From Bacillus subtilis subsp. subtilis (GTDB taxonomy: Bacteria > Pseudomonadota > Gammaproteobacteria > Xanthomonadales > Xanthomonadaceae), in the NCBI GenBank assembly GCA_021733645.1, contig JAHREJ010000014.1, positions 28,029-92,028 on the forward strand: 64,000 bases of DNA, in the 5' to 3' direction. Below the pieces are notes generated by a model. That model saw nothing but the letters and a program-made list of their open reading frames with translations, had not been told where the DNA came from and did not search any database. Shown here one piece after another: positions 55,598 through 64,000 of this stretch (the first letter of the stretch is position 1; each line of letters starts with the position of its first letter). The translations under genes were made by a program, and so were the position numbers.

Positions 55598-55615
55598 GCC
55601 ACCCTGCGGGGTGGC
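55598..55615 (+). terminator. Hairpin directly after the deaminase stop
   Basis: Seven-bp stem GCCACCC, TGCG loop, GGGTGGC; no T-run. Confidence 0.4.
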
Positions 55616-55851
55616 GCGTTGCCGCACGCACCACGCCACCCCCGGCACTGCGACAACCGGTCGCGGCACCCATGTTATGAACGCTTCAGTCGCCGGTTCA
55701 GCGGCGCATGCGCTGCGCCAGCAGCGTCTCCCGGCATCACCTCACGCGGTGCACACCGGTGCCGCACCGGGTCCATACGCTGCGCTAACAAACCGAGCGC
55801 AGTGACCACCTATGGTGGATGCACAGGGGGCAGCAACGTCGAGGAGACGTC

Positions 55852-56142
55852 ATGAATGCCCGAATACGCCGCACCACCGCGCTGGATCCTGCGCTGTTGA
55901 ATGCCCGGGAACAGCTGCAGGTGCAGTACGCCCGCTACCACACCTCCGCACCGTTCTGGAGCGCCTACCAGGCCATCCAGGATGCGCTGATCCACGCCCA
56001 TCCCCAACACCGCATCGATGTCTGCAACCAGTTGGCCAGCCTGGCCGAGCAACTGGGTGCGGTGGATCACGCGCAGCTGCTGGTCGAGCGTCGTCCTGAA
56101 CACCTCAGCATCGACCGCCACACCGGCTCCACGCTGCCATGA
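55852..56142 (+). CDS. Small hypothetical protein
   Basis: 96 residues, no signal peptide or membrane segment. Predominantly helical sequence with PFWSAYQAIQDALIHAHPQH and DHAQLLVERRPEHLSI. I do not recognise it. The start is supported by GAGGAGACGTC before MNARIRRTTALD. It stands before another small hypothetical gene, with a possible ATGA overlap, so the two may be co-translated. Confidence 0.6.
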   Translation: MNARIRRTTALDPALLNAREQLQVQYARYHTSAPFWSAYQAIQDALIHAHPQHRIDVCNQLASLAEQLGAVDHAQLLVERRPEHLSIDRHTGSTLP

Positions 56143-56204
56143 CGTCGCATGCACTGCGCATTACGCACTCTGGTTCAACTCCCTTCCTGCATATCGAAGC
56201 AACC

Positions 56205-56540
56205 ATGTCCTCCGCCCAGATTTCCATCCCCGCCGTGATCGACGTCGACGCCGAAGTCGCGCACTGGCGCCAGCGTCACGCTGACGGCAACCTTGGCACG
56301 GGGTCCTTCGGCCATTACGTGCCGTGGATCAAGTTCGCCTGCGATTCGCTGATCACCCAACCGCGCGCCAGCGATGAACAGCGCGATGAAACCTTCCAGA
56401 TCCACTACGCGTTGCAGATCATGCCGCGCCTGAGCGAAGACCAGGCCCGCGCCTTTGTCGAGCAGTGCTGGGAACACGTGTACCTGTCCAGCCGCCACGA
56501 CGTGGCATCGCGCCCGCGCCTGGGTGCCGCGCGCGCCTGA
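56205..56540 (+). CDS. Small hypothetical protein
   Basis: 111 residues, acidic and aromatic, probably helical and cytoplasmic: FGHYVPWIKFACDSLITQ, IMPRLSEDQARAFVEQCWEH. Family not recognised. An in-frame ATG at 56139 overlaps the upstream stop and would add 22 residues (MTSHALRITHSGSTPFLHIE). The ATG at 56205 is preferred because the recognisably ordered sequence begins there, but coupling makes the longer form possible. Confidence 0.6.
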   Translation: MSSAQISIPAVIDVDAEVAHWRQRHADGNLGTGSFGHYVPWIKFACDSLITQPRASDEQRDETFQIHYALQIMPRLSEDQARAFVEQCWEHVYLSSRHDVASRPRLGAARA

Positions 56541-56612
56541 CCGGCCTGGCTGCACGGTGCGTACACGGCGCACTGCCAATGATGGGGCACCCTCGCCAGC
56601 CCGCCGTGCCGC

Positions 56613-57008
56613 ATGAAACTTCGCCGTGTGTTCAACCTGGTTGCCAAGAAGGCGTCCCATGCTGCGGGTACGCCGTGGACGTTCCTGGCCGCGGTTGCCA
56701 TCGTGGTGGTGTGGGCAGCAAGCGGCCCCCTCTTCAAGTTCAACGACACCTGGCAGCTGGTGATCAACACCGGCACCACCATCATTACCTTCCTGATGGT
56801 GTTTCTGATCCAGCACAGCCAGAACGCGGACACCGCCGCGATGCAGATCAAGCTGGACGAGCTGATCCGCGTGACCGGCGAGGCCAACAACGAACTGTTG
56901 AATCTGGAAGAACTGGACGAAGAGCGCCTGGAAGAAATACGCAGCCAGTACGAACGCATGGCGCGCGAAGCTGGCGACGCACTGGAACGCGCGCGCCTGA
57001 CACGGTGA
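56613..57008 (+). CDS. Low-affinity iron permease-family membrane protein
   Basis: 131 residues. Two membrane helices (~22-40 FLAAVAIVVVWAASGPLF; ~48-68 LVINTGTTIITFLMVFLIQH) followed by the family motif QHSQNADTAAMQIKLDELIR and a charged coiled coil (NLEELDEERLEEIRSQYERM). This is the PF04120 family named after yeast Fet4, but these short bacterial forms have unproven transport function. Confidence 0.85.
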   Translation: MKLRRVFNLVAKKASHAAGTPWTFLAAVAIVVVWAASGPLFKFNDTWQLVINTGTTIITFLMVFLIQHSQNADTAAMQIKLDELIRVTGEANNELLNLEELDEERLEEIRSQYERMAREAGDALERARLTR

Positions 57009-57053
57009 TGGGCGCAGGTGATGACCGGGCCGGTTGCCGGGACGATGCCCGCC

Positions 57054-57078
57054 AGAGCCGACTGTAGGTCGGCTCTAC
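57054..57078 (-). repeat. SMAG element downstream of smeF
   Basis: AGAGCCGAC-TGTAG-GTCGGCTCT then AC: on the minus strand GTAGAGCCGAC, the consensus SMAG form. It lies between the convergent iron permease and smeF genes. Confidence 0.8.
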
Positions 57079-57126
57079 GGTGCGATTCACACCGTGGTGA
57101 ACCGCGTGTTGTGCGGGCTTGCCGAT

Positions 57127-58518
57127 TTACCCCCGCTCATGCCAACCGCCGCCCAGCACCTTGTACAGCGCCACCTGGTTGGATTGCTGCGCCAACTGGG
57201 TGCTGACCAGCGACTTGCGCGCGGTGTAGGCGGTGCGGCGTGCATCCAACAGGGTCAGGAAGCTGTCCAGGCCGGCATCGTAACGGGCCTGCGACAACGT
57301 CTGCGCCTGCTCGGCCGCGGCCACCAGTGCCTGCTGCGAGGCCAGCTGCGCTTCCAGGCTGTCGTTGAGGGCCAACGCATCGGCGGCCTCGCGGAAGCCG
57401 GACTGGATCGCTTTTTCATAGCTGGCCAGCGCGATATCACGGTCGGCGGTCGCCACGCCCAGGTTGGCGCGCAGCCTGCCGCCCTGGAAGATCGGCAGGG
57501 TGAGCTTGGGCATGAAACTCCACACGCGCGTGCCGCCGTCAAACAGGCCGGACAGTTCCGATGACGCCGAACCCACGCTCCCGGTCAGGCTGATCGACGG
57601 AAAGAATGCCGCACGGGCGGCACCAATATTCGCGTTGGCCGACAACAGCGTGTGCTCGGCGGCCATCACGTCCGGGCGGCGCAGCAGCACCTCGCCCGGC
57701 ACCCCGGCCGGCAGCGCGCGGAGCGCGGCGACATCGGTCACCTGGGTGACCGGCAGCAGGCTGTCGTCAACCGGACCACCGGCCAGCAGCACCAGCGCAT
57801 TGCGATCCTGCGCGACCTGCCCGGCAAAGCGCGCCACATCGGTGCGAGCGGTTTCCACCAGAGTACGGGTCTGGCTCAGTTCAAGCTGCGATGCACCGCC
57901 AAGCTGGCGGCGCGCCTCGGTCAGGCGCAGCGAGTCTTCGTAGGTGGCCAGCGTCGCCTGTGCAATGCGCAGCTGTGCGTTGTCCGCGCCCAGGGTGAGC
58001 CAGGCGTTGGCTACTTCAGCCACCAGGCTCAACTGGGCACTGCGCCGGTTGGCGGCCTGTGCAAAGTACTGCTGCAGCGCTGCCTGGCTGAGGTTGCGCA
58101 CGCGCCCGAACAGATCCAGCTCGAACTCGACCACGCCCAGGTTGGCGCTGAACTGTTCGCTCACCGGCGCATCGCCACCGCTGCGGGTCATCTGCCCCTG
58201 CGCCGCCAGCGCAGGCACGCGGTCGGCCCGCTGGATGCGGTACTGCGCGCGTGCCTTTTCCACGGTGAGCACGGCTACGCGCAGGTCGCGGTTGTTGTCC
58301 AGCGATTGGTTGATCACCGACTGCAGGCGCGGGTCGACGAAGAAATCGCGCCAGCCGATGTCGGCGACGTCCACCGTGGCGGCGTTGCCGTTGGCCTGGG
58401 TGGCCGGCCACTGCGCCGGGATCGCCGGGGCGACCTCGGTACTGGACGGCACCAGCGTGGCGCAGCCGGACAACGCCACGGCCACGGCCAGGGCAAGCAG
58501 GGAGGATGCCTTATTCAT
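57127..58518 (-). CDS. smeF: Outer-membrane efflux channel SmeF (TolC/OprM family)
   Basis: 463-residue outer-membrane lipoprotein (LSGCATL, Cys19) forming the exit duct of the SmeDEF pump. Two OEP repeats are visible: [20 protein letters not shown]...[20 protein letters not shown] and [20 protein letters not shown]...[19 protein letters not shown]. The ATG lies inside the end of smeE (8-base overlap). Last gene of the operon; a SMAG palindrome follows. Confidence 0.93.
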   Translation of the reverse strand: MNKASSLLALAVAVALSGCATLVPSSTEVAPAIPAQWPATQANGNAATVDVADIGWRDFFVDPRLQSVINQSLDNNRDLRVAVLTVEKARAQYRIQRADRVPALAAQGQMTRSGGDAPVSEQFSANLGVVEFELDLFGRVRNLSQAALQQYFAQAANRRSAQLSLVAEVANAWLTLGADNAQLRIAQATLATYEDSLRLTEARRQLGGASQLELSQTRTLVETARTDVARFAGQVAQDRNALVLLAGGPVDDSLLPVTQVTDVAALRALPAGVPGEVLLRRPDVMAAEHTLLSANANIGAARAAFFPSISLTGSVGSASSELSGLFDGGTRVWSFMPKLTLPIFQGGRLRANLGVATADRDIALASYEKAIQSGFREAADALALNDSLEAQLASQQALVAAAEQAQTLSQARYDAGLDSFLTLLDARRTAYTARKSLVSTQLAQQSNQVALYKVLGGGWHERG

Positions 58519-61500
58519 GGTTGCCACCTTCCGGGGTGTTGCCGTTGTGTTGCGTGCCGGCCTGCGGGGATGCCCCGCCGGCGCGCAGCTTGCGGTTGAA
58601 CAGGCGTTGCACCACCACAAAGAACAGCGGGATGAAGAACACGCCCAGCACGGTGCCCACCACCATGCCGCCGAGCACGCCGGTACCGATCGCGCGCTGC
58701 GCACCGGACCCGGCGCCGGAGGCGATGGCCAGCGGCAGTACGCCCAGGCCGAACGCCAGCGAGGTCATGATGATCGGACGCAGGCGGTCGCGCACGGCAT
58801 GCATGGTGGCCTCGATCAGGCCGGCGCCCTTCTCCAGGTTTTCCTTGGCGAACTCCACGATCAGGATTGCGTTCTTGCTGGTCAAGCCCACCGTGGTCAG
58901 CATCGCCACCTGGAAATAGATGTCGCGTTCCATGCCTCGCATGGTGTTGGCCAGCACTGCGCCGAGGATACCCAGCGGAGCCACCAGCAGCACCGAGGTC
59001 GGCACGCTCCAGCTTTCATACAGGGCCGCCAGGCACAGGAACACGATCAGCAGCGACAGCGTGTACAGCAGCGGCGTCTGCGAACCGGCCTGGCGCTCCT
59101 GGTAGGACAACGCGGTCCACTCGATCTCAAAGCCCGGCGGCAGGTCCTTGGCGATGCGCTCGATCTCGATCATGGCATCACCGGAGGCGACGCCCGGCGC
59201 GGGTTCACCCTGGATTTCCATCGCCGACACGCCGTTGTAGCGCTCCAGGCGCGGCGAGCCGTAGTCCCAGCGCTTGGACGCGAAGGCACTGAACGGCACC
59301 ATTTCGCCCTTGGCGTTCTTCACCGACCACACGTTGAAGTCGTCCGGGTTCATGCGGAAATCGGCATCGGACTGCACGTACACGCGCTTGACCCGGCCAC
59401 GGTCGATGAAGTCATCGATGTAGCTGCTGCCCCACGCGGTGGCCAGGGTGTTGTTGATCGAGGCCACCGACAGGCCCAGTGCGTTGGCCTTTTCCACGTC
59501 CACGTCGATGCGCAGCTGCGGGGTGTCTTCCTGGCCGTTGGGCCGTACGTTGGCCAGCAGCTTGCTGCCACCGGCACCACCGAGCAGCTGGTTGCGCGCG
59601 TTGAGCAGGGCCTCGTGGCCCTGGCCGCTGGTGTCCTTCAGGAAGAAGGTATAGCCCGACCCGATACCCAGCTCGGGCATCGCCGGCGGCGGGAAGGCGA
59701 AGATGAAGGCGTCCTTGATCTGGCCCAGCGCGCCCATCGCACGCCCGGTGATCGGACCCACGCCCTGGTCGGCATCGCGGTCCTTCCAGTCCTTGAGCTT
59801 GATGAAGGACATGCCGGCGTTCTGGCCCATGCCGGCAAAGCTGAAGCCCTGCACCGAGAACACCGACTCCACCGCCTCGGTTTCGTTCTTCAGGAAGTGC
59901 TCTTCCAGCTTGTACATGGCCTCCAGCGTACGTTCCTGGGTGGCGCCGACGGGGGTCTGCACCAGTGCCATCAGGATGCCCTGGTCTTCATTGGGCAGGA
60001 ACGAGCTGGGCAGGCGCATGAACAGCAGGCCCATCACCAGCGCCAGCACGGCGAAGATCGACATGAACCGCCACGGCCGCGCCAGGATGCCCTTGACGCC
60101 GCGCTGGTAGGTTTCGCTGGAACGGTCGAAGCCGCGGTTGAAGCCGCCGAAGAAGCGCCCCGACCAGCCCTTGTGGGCCACATGGTGCTCGCCCTTCTTG
60201 AGCGGCTTGAGCATGGTGGCGCACAGCGCCGGGGTCAGTACGATGGCCACCAGCACCGACAACGCCATGGCCGACACGATGGTCGCCGAGAACTGCCGGT
60301 AGATGACGCCGGTAGCGCCGCTCATGAAGGCCATCGGCACGAACACCGCCGACAGCACCAGGCCGATGCCGACCAGCGCGCCGGTGATCTGGCCCATCGA
60401 CTTGCGGGTGGCCTCCAGCGGCGACAGGCCCTCCTCGGACATGATGCGCTCGACGTTTTCCACCACCACGATGGCGTCATCGACCAGCAGGCCGATCGCC
60501 AGCACCATGGCGAACATGGTCAGCATGTTGATCGAGAACCCCAGCGCGGCCAGGATGCCGAAGGTGCCCAGCAGCACCACCGGTACGGCAATGGTGGGAA
60601 TCAAGGTGGCGCGGAAGTTCTGCAGGAACAGGTACATCACCACGAACACCAGCACGATGGCTTCGATCAGGGTCTTGATGACGCCCTTGATGGAGACCTG
60701 CACGAACGGCGTGGTGTCATAGGGCACCACCGATTCCAGCCCGGCCGGGAAGTTGGCCTTCATGTCTTCCAGCGCAGCGCGCACGCCGTTGGCGGTGTCC
60801 AGCGCGTTGGCGCCGGTGGCCAGGGTGATGGCGATACCGGTGGACGGCTTGCCGTTGTAGCGGGTAACGAAGTCGTAGCTTTCCGCGCCCAGTTCCACGC
60901 GGGCCACATCGCCCAACCGCAGTTCGCTGCCATCGGTGCCGCCGCGGACCAGGATGTTGCGGAACTGCTCGGGGGTCTGCAGGCGGTCCTGCGCGTTGAT
61001 GGTGGCGTTGAGCTGCTGGCCCTTCACCGACGGCGCACCGCCAAGCTGGCCGATGGCCACCTGTGCGTTCTGCGCGGTGATGGCCGAAGTGACTTCATCC
61101 ACCGACAGCTTGTAGGTGTGCAGCTTGTTGGGGTCCAGCCAGATGCGCATGGCGTACTTGCCACCGAACACCTGGATGTTGCCCACGCCCGGCACGCGAC
61201 TGAGCGGATCAACGACATTGGAGCCGACATAGTCGGAGATGTCGTTGGCATCCATGCTGCCATCGTTGGACACAAAGCCGATCACCTGCAGGAAGCCGCT
61301 GCTCGACTTGGCCACGTTGATGCCCTGGCGCTGCACTTCCTGCGGCAGCAGCGGCATGGCCAGCTGCAGCTTGTTCTGCACCTGTACCTGCGCGATGTCC
61401 GGGTTGGTCCCGCTCTCGAAGGTCAGGGTGATCGTGGCCTGGCCGTTGGCCGAGCTGTTGGAGGAGAAGTAGATCAGGCCATCGATGCCCTTCATATTCT

Positions 61501-61699
61501 GCTCGATGATCTGGGTCACCGAGTCTTCCACCACCTTGGCCGACGCACCCGGGTAGGTGGCGCTGATTTCGACCGCAGGCGGGGCCACTTCGGGGTACAT
61601 CGACACGGGCAGCTTCACCACGGCCAGCGCACCGGCGAGCATGATGATGATCGCAATCACCCACGCGAAGATGGGGCGATCAATAAAATAACGAGCCAT
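58511..61699 (-). CDS. smeE: RND multidrug efflux permease SmeE
   Basis: 1062-residue inner-membrane proton/drug antiporter of the AcrB/HAE1 family. [20 protein letters not shown] begins TM1. TM4 carries the proton-relay pair in [18 protein letters not shown], and [31 protein letters not shown] and the second half ATYESWSVP-like ([19 protein letters not shown]) are typical. It exports quinolones, tetracyclines, chloramphenicol and other drugs in S. maltophilia. Starts 12 bases after smeD. Confidence 0.95.
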   Translation of the reverse strand: MARYFIDRPIFAWVIAIIIMLAGALAVVKLPVSMYPEVAPPAVEISATYPGASAKVVEDSVTQIIEQNMKGIDGLIYFSSNSSANGQATITLTFESGTNPDIAQVQVQNKLQLAMPLLPQEVQRQGINVAKSSSGFLQVIGFVSNDGSMDANDISDYVGSNVVDPLSRVPGVGNIQVFGGKYAMRIWLDPNKLHTYKLSVDEVTSAITAQNAQVAIGQLGGAPSVKGQQLNATINAQDRLQTPEQFRNILVRGGTDGSELRLGDVARVELGAESYDFVTRYNGKPSTGIAITLATGANALDTANGVRAALEDMKANFPAGLESVVPYDTTPFVQVSIKGVIKTLIEAIVLVFVVMYLFLQNFRATLIPTIAVPVVLLGTFGILAALGFSINMLTMFAMVLAIGLLVDDAIVVVENVERIMSEEGLSPLEATRKSMGQITGALVGIGLVLSAVFVPMAFMSGATGVIYRQFSATIVSAMALSVLVAIVLTPALCATMLKPLKKGEHHVAHKGWSGRFFGGFNRGFDRSSETYQRGVKGILARPWRFMSIFAVLALVMGLLFMRLPSSFLPNEDQGILMALVQTPVGATQERTLEAMYKLEEHFLKNETEAVESVFSVQGFSFAGMGQNAGMSFIKLKDWKDRDADQGVGPITGRAMGALGQIKDAFIFAFPPPAMPELGIGSGYTFFLKDTSGQGHEALLNARNQLLGGAGGSKLLANVRPNGQEDTPQLRIDVDVEKANALGLSVASINNTLATAWGSSYIDDFIDRGRVKRVYVQSDADFRMNPDDFNVWSVKNAKGEMVPFSAFASKRWDYGSPRLERYNGVSAMEIQGEPAPGVASGDAMIEIERIAKDLPPGFEIEWTALSYQERQAGSQTPLLYTLSLLIVFLCLAALYESWSVPTSVLLVAPLGILGAVLANTMRGMERDIYFQVAMLTTVGLTSKNAILIVEFAKENLEKGAGLIEATMHAVRDRLRPIIMTSLAFGLGVLPLAIASGAGSGAQRAIGTGVLGGMVVGTVLGVFFIPLFFVVVQRLFNRKLRAGGASPQAGTQHNGNTPEGGNHE

Positions 61700-61711
61700 T
61701 GGATTCTCCGC

Positions 61712-62893
61712 TTACTGCTTGTCGGCCGGCGCCGCCGGCGTGGCAGCGGCCGGCTTGGCCGGTGCGGCGCCGATCTCGGTGGCCTGCACGGGCATGCCCG
61801 GCTGGATCTTCTGCAGGCCTTCAACAATGACCTTGTCGCCTGCGTTCAAGCCGTCTTCAACCAGCCACTTGCTGCCGACCGCGCGGCTGACCTTGACCGG
61901 GCGCACTTCGACCTTGTTGTCCTTGCCGACCACCATCGCGGTGGTGTCGCCCTTGGGATCACGCGCGATGCCCTGCATGGGCACCAGGATGCCGTTCTCG
62001 CGCACGCCGCTGCCCACCTGGGCGCGCACGTACATGCCGGGCATCAGGATCTGGTCGGGGTTGTCGACCTTGACCCGCAGCGCATAGCTGCCGGTGGTGG
62101 GGTCCACGCTGACTTCGGAGAACTCCAGGGTGCCCTTGTGGGCGAACTCGGTACCGTCGTCCAGCAGGATGGTCACCGGCAGGGTCTGGTTGTCCTGCAG
62201 GCGGCCGCTGGCCAGTTCGCGGCGCATCTGCAGCAGTTCGCTGGCCGACTGGGTGAGGTCGACGTAGATCGGGTTCAGCTGCTGCACGGTGGCCAGTGCA
62301 TCGGCCTGGCCGGCATTGACCAGCGCGCCCTGGGTAACCGAGGACTTGCCGATGCGGCCACTGATCGGGGCGGTGATGCGGGCGTAGCCGAGGGTGACGT
62401 TGGCGGCATCCAGCGAGGCGCGGGCCGCACCGACGTCGGCTTCGGCCTGCTTCAGCGCGGCGATGGCGTTCTCGTTGTCCTGGGTGCTCACCGCCTCGAC
62501 CTTGGCCAGTTCGCCGATGCGGCGCGCACTCAGGCGGGCGGCGTTGGCGGTGGCTTCGGCGCGCGCCAGCTGGGCGCGGGCACTGTTGGCCTGGGCGCGG
62601 TAGCTGGCGTCGTCGAGCTGGTACAGCGGCTGGCCGGCCGTGACCAGCCCGCCTTCGGTGAACAGGCGATTGGCGACAATGCCGCTGACCTGGGGCCGCA
62701 CTTCGGCCACCAGGAAGGCGTTGGTGCGGCCGGGCAGTTCACGGGTCAGGCTGACCTGCTCACCCTTCAAGGTGGCAACGGTGACCTGGCCGGGACCGCC
62801 CTGCGGCCCCTCCTGCTGACCACCGCCGCAGGCGGACACGGTCAAGGCAATCGCCAGGGACAGCGCGAGAAGACGGTACGGGGATCGGGACAT
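61712..62893 (-). CDS. smeD: RND efflux membrane-fusion protein SmeD
   Basis: 393-residue periplasmic adaptor lipoprotein (TVSACGGG, Cys22). Membrane-proximal and lipoyl halves (VAEVRPQVSGIVANRLFTEG and LGYARITAPISGRIGKSSVT) flank the alpha-helical hairpin (~95-160), then the beta-barrel (LEFSEVSVDPTTGSYALRVK). Links SmeE to SmeF. First gene of smeDEF, transcribed from the promoter under the SmeT operator. Confidence 0.95.
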   Translation of the reverse strand: MSRSPYRLLALSLAIALTVSACGGGQQEGPQGGPGQVTVATLKGEQVSLTRELPGRTNAFLVAEVRPQVSGIVANRLFTEGGLVTAGQPLYQLDDASYRAQANSARAQLARAEATANAARLSARRIGELAKVEAVSTQDNENAIAALKQAEADVGAARASLDAANVTLGYARITAPISGRIGKSSVTQGALVNAGQADALATVQQLNPIYVDLTQSASELLQMRRELASGRLQDNQTLPVTILLDDGTEFAHKGTLEFSEVSVDPTTGSYALRVKVDNPDQILMPGMYVRAQVGSGVRENGILVPMQGIARDPKGDTTAMVVGKDNKVEVRPVKVSRAVGSKWLVEDGLNAGDKVIVEGLQKIQPGMPVQATEIGAAPAKPAAATPAAPADKQ

Positions 62894-63051
62894 GGTGGGG
62901 GCTCACAGGAAACGAAAAGGGTCGCCCGCCGTTCCATCCCGCCTGAAAAGCGACGAATGACAGCCAACAGGACGGCAAAGTGGTGCAAATCCATGAGTTA
63001 TGGGCCGGACGCGGGTACGCGCGGTCCACACCGAGGATCAGTGGGTCGGAA

Positions 63052-63080
63052 ATATACATACATGCATGTTTGTTTGTAAA
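63052..63080 (-). promoter_or_regulatory. smeDEF promoter
   Basis: TTTACA (63080-63075), 17-base spacer, GTATAT (63057-63052) on the minus strand, 159 bases before the smeD start. The spacer and both hexamers fall within the SmeT operator. Confidence 0.75.
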
Positions 63081-63081
63081 G
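63054..63081. promoter_or_regulatory. SmeT operator
   Basis: 28-bp pseudo-palindrome centred on CATGCATG, with TACAT/TTTGT flanks. Matches, as I recall it, the published SmeT footprint sequence in S. maltophilia nearly base for base. It covers the smeDEF promoter and ends 43 bases before smeT, where TACAAT (63085-63090) can serve as the smeT -10. Confidence 0.85.
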
Positions 63082-63124
63082 CGGTACAATTCAGGTCGGT
63101 TTCATCCAGCAGCTGCACGGCGCC

Positions 63125-63793
63125 ATGGCCAGAAAAACCAAAGAAGAGGCGCAGGCCACCCGCGAGGGCATCCTCGACGCGGCCCAGGCCTGTTTCCATG
63201 AATACGGGGTGGCCGGGACCAGCCTGGCCATGATCGGTGCGCGTGCGGGCTATACGCGCGGCGCGGTGTACTGGCATTTCAAGAACAAGACCGAAGTGCT
63301 GACGGCCATGATCGACCGTGAGCGCGTTCCGTTCATCGAGCGGCTGCGGCGGACGACGTCGTCCAAGCGTTCAACACCGGTGCTGGACCTGCGCTCGGCG
63401 CTGCTGGTGTCCTTCCAGGAGCTGGCCGACGATGAGCGGCTGCGCAACATGATGGAGATCATGCTGCGCAATGATCTGTCGGTGGAGAGCCAGGCCATGC
63501 AGGAGCTGCAGCTGGAGGCATCGCGCGAAGAGCTGGGAATTTTTGCGGCCGCATTCCAGCGTGCGCGCGAGCTGGGCCAGCTGCGCGACGGGGTGGACGT
63601 GGATACGGTGGCGCGGATCGTGAGCACCAGCCTGACCGGGGTGCTGTACAGCGCGATGCTGGAGCCGGAGCTGTTTGAGATCAAACGCGACGGCGCCGAA
63701 ACGCTGGATGCGATCCTGAGTGCGTTCGTGAAGCCAGGGGTGTTCACGCCGGGCGCGGCACCGACGGCGCTACCGACCGAAGACGAGGCGTAA
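63125..63793 (+). CDS. smeT: TetR-family repressor SmeT
   Basis: 222 residues. N-terminal TetR HTH (~10-57): TREGILDAAQACFHEYGVAG, MIGARAGYTRGAVYWHFKNK. The rest is the AcrR-type ligand/dimer domain (LRNMMEIMLRNDLSVESQAM, IVSTSLTGVLYSAMLEPELF). Represses smeDEF and itself; loss-of-function changes cause pump overproduction and multidrug resistance in S. maltophilia. The frame is intact here with a complete HTH, so no obvious derepressing mutation. Confidence 0.95.
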   Translation: MARKTKEEAQATREGILDAAQACFHEYGVAGTSLAMIGARAGYTRGAVYWHFKNKTEVLTAMIDRERVPFIERLRRTTSSKRSTPVLDLRSALLVSFQELADDERLRNMMEIMLRNDLSVESQAMQELQLEASREELGIFAAAFQRARELGQLRDGVDVDTVARIVSTSLTGVLYSAMLEPELFEIKRDGAETLDAILSAFVKPGVFTPGAAPTALPTEDEA

Positions 63794-63806
63794 GCCCCGG
63801 CCCGTC

Positions 63807-63829
63807 GTAGAGCCGAGCCATGCTCGGCT
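63807..63829 (+). repeat. SMAG element
   Basis: GTAG plus AGCCGAGC-CAT-GCTCGGCT, 14 bases past the smeT stop. An inverted partner sits at 63926-63948. Confidence 0.85.
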
Positions 63830-63869
63830 GCTCCCCGGCTGCTCCCCGGTTGCTCCCTGGTTGCTCTCC
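63826..63869 (+). repeat. Four tandem 11-bp repeats
   Basis: GGCTGCTCCCC twice, then GGTTGCTCCCT and GGTTGCTCTCC. The first unit overlaps the end of the SMAG palindrome, so the array may have grown by slippage from it. Confidence 0.8.
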
Positions 63870-63925
63870 CGCGGCCTCCCGGCAGTGCAACGGTGACGTC
63901 AGGCGGGTTGGCTAGTGGCCGACGC

Positions 63926-63948
63926 AGCCGAGCATGGCTCGGCTCTAC
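63926..63948 (-). repeat. SMAG element, inverted partner
   Basis: AGCCGAGC-ATG-GCTCGGCT followed by CTAC, head-to-head with the copy at 63807. No gene recognised between 63794 and the window end. Confidence 0.85.
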
Positions 63949-64000
63949 CGGGGTGGGACGTGCTTGCGGCGCGTCTGGCGGACTGCACCGTTACAGGAAA

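Noticed and set aside
56139..56204. Upstream ATG as the start of the second small hypothetical gene
   Set aside because: Not excluded, but the extra 22 residues look unstructured and the later ATG begins the ordered part; noted as the alternative start.
57944..63079. A 1711-codon open frame on the plus strand opposite smeDEF
   Set aside because: It is antisense to three well-recognised genes, has a His/Gln/Arg-rich composition typical of complementary-strand frames at high G+C, and no ribosome site or domain.

Overview
The window is high-GC gammaproteobacterial chromosome, almost certainly Stenotrophomonas. Three observations support this: a divergent smeT/smeDEF pair with the 28-bp SmeT-type operator between them (63054-63081), many short palindromes that begin with GTAG (SMAG elements), and xanthomonad-type gene content (GlcNAc locus with a TonB-dependent receptor, Anbu peptidase, mre-mrd-lip cluster). 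I found no tRNA, rRNA, transposase, phage gene or CRISPR array.

Layout. (1) 1-14954 is a GlcNAc/chitin-sugar utilisation locus. On the minus strand, downstream of a truncated autotransporter start, lies nagP-nagR-nagB-nagA-nagX. On the plus strand are an amino-sugar/glucokinase, a TonB-dependent receptor and a GH20 hexosaminidase. The 368-bp divergent region between the two arms holds LacI-type operators. (2) 15096-20454 carries housekeeping genes (VanZ-like, MidA-like methyltransferase, pteridine reductase, folK, Anbu). These are followed by a three-gene phosphorelay (18937-22713). (3) 22937-29797 holds a BON protein, a Gfo/Idh oxidoreductase, short-form gnd, two secreted proteins and the Prc protease. 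(4) 30232-45848 is the cell-shape/lipoate supercluster on the minus strand: mreB-mreC-mreD-mrdA-rodA-rodA'-(609-bp gap)-mltB-rlpA-dacC-(lpxR plus structured repeats)-ybeD-lipB-lipA. (5) 46134-57008 is mixed: PfkB kinase, LTA-synthase-like sulfatase, HAD phosphatase, M1 peptidase, diguanylate cyclase, ubiE, yeast-type cytosine deaminase and small proteins. (6) 57127-63793 is the SmeDEF multidrug efflux pump with its repressor SmeT.

How the parts work together. In the nag locus the outer-membrane receptor, GH20 enzyme, inner-membrane MFS permease, kinase, deacetylase and isomerase/deaminase form a complete route from external chito-sugars to fructose-6-phosphate, with a LacI regulator. In the shape cluster MreBCD, PBP2 and two tandem RodA paralogues make the elongasome, and MltB, RlpA and DacC trim peptidoglycan.

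The least explained material is non-coding. Two inverted copies of a long hairpin element share a conserved loop (33689-34129). A class-II FNR-box promoter sits in front of an apparently gene-free 400-bp stretch between rodA' and mltB. The C-terminus of mreC looks built from dispersed repeats read in frame.
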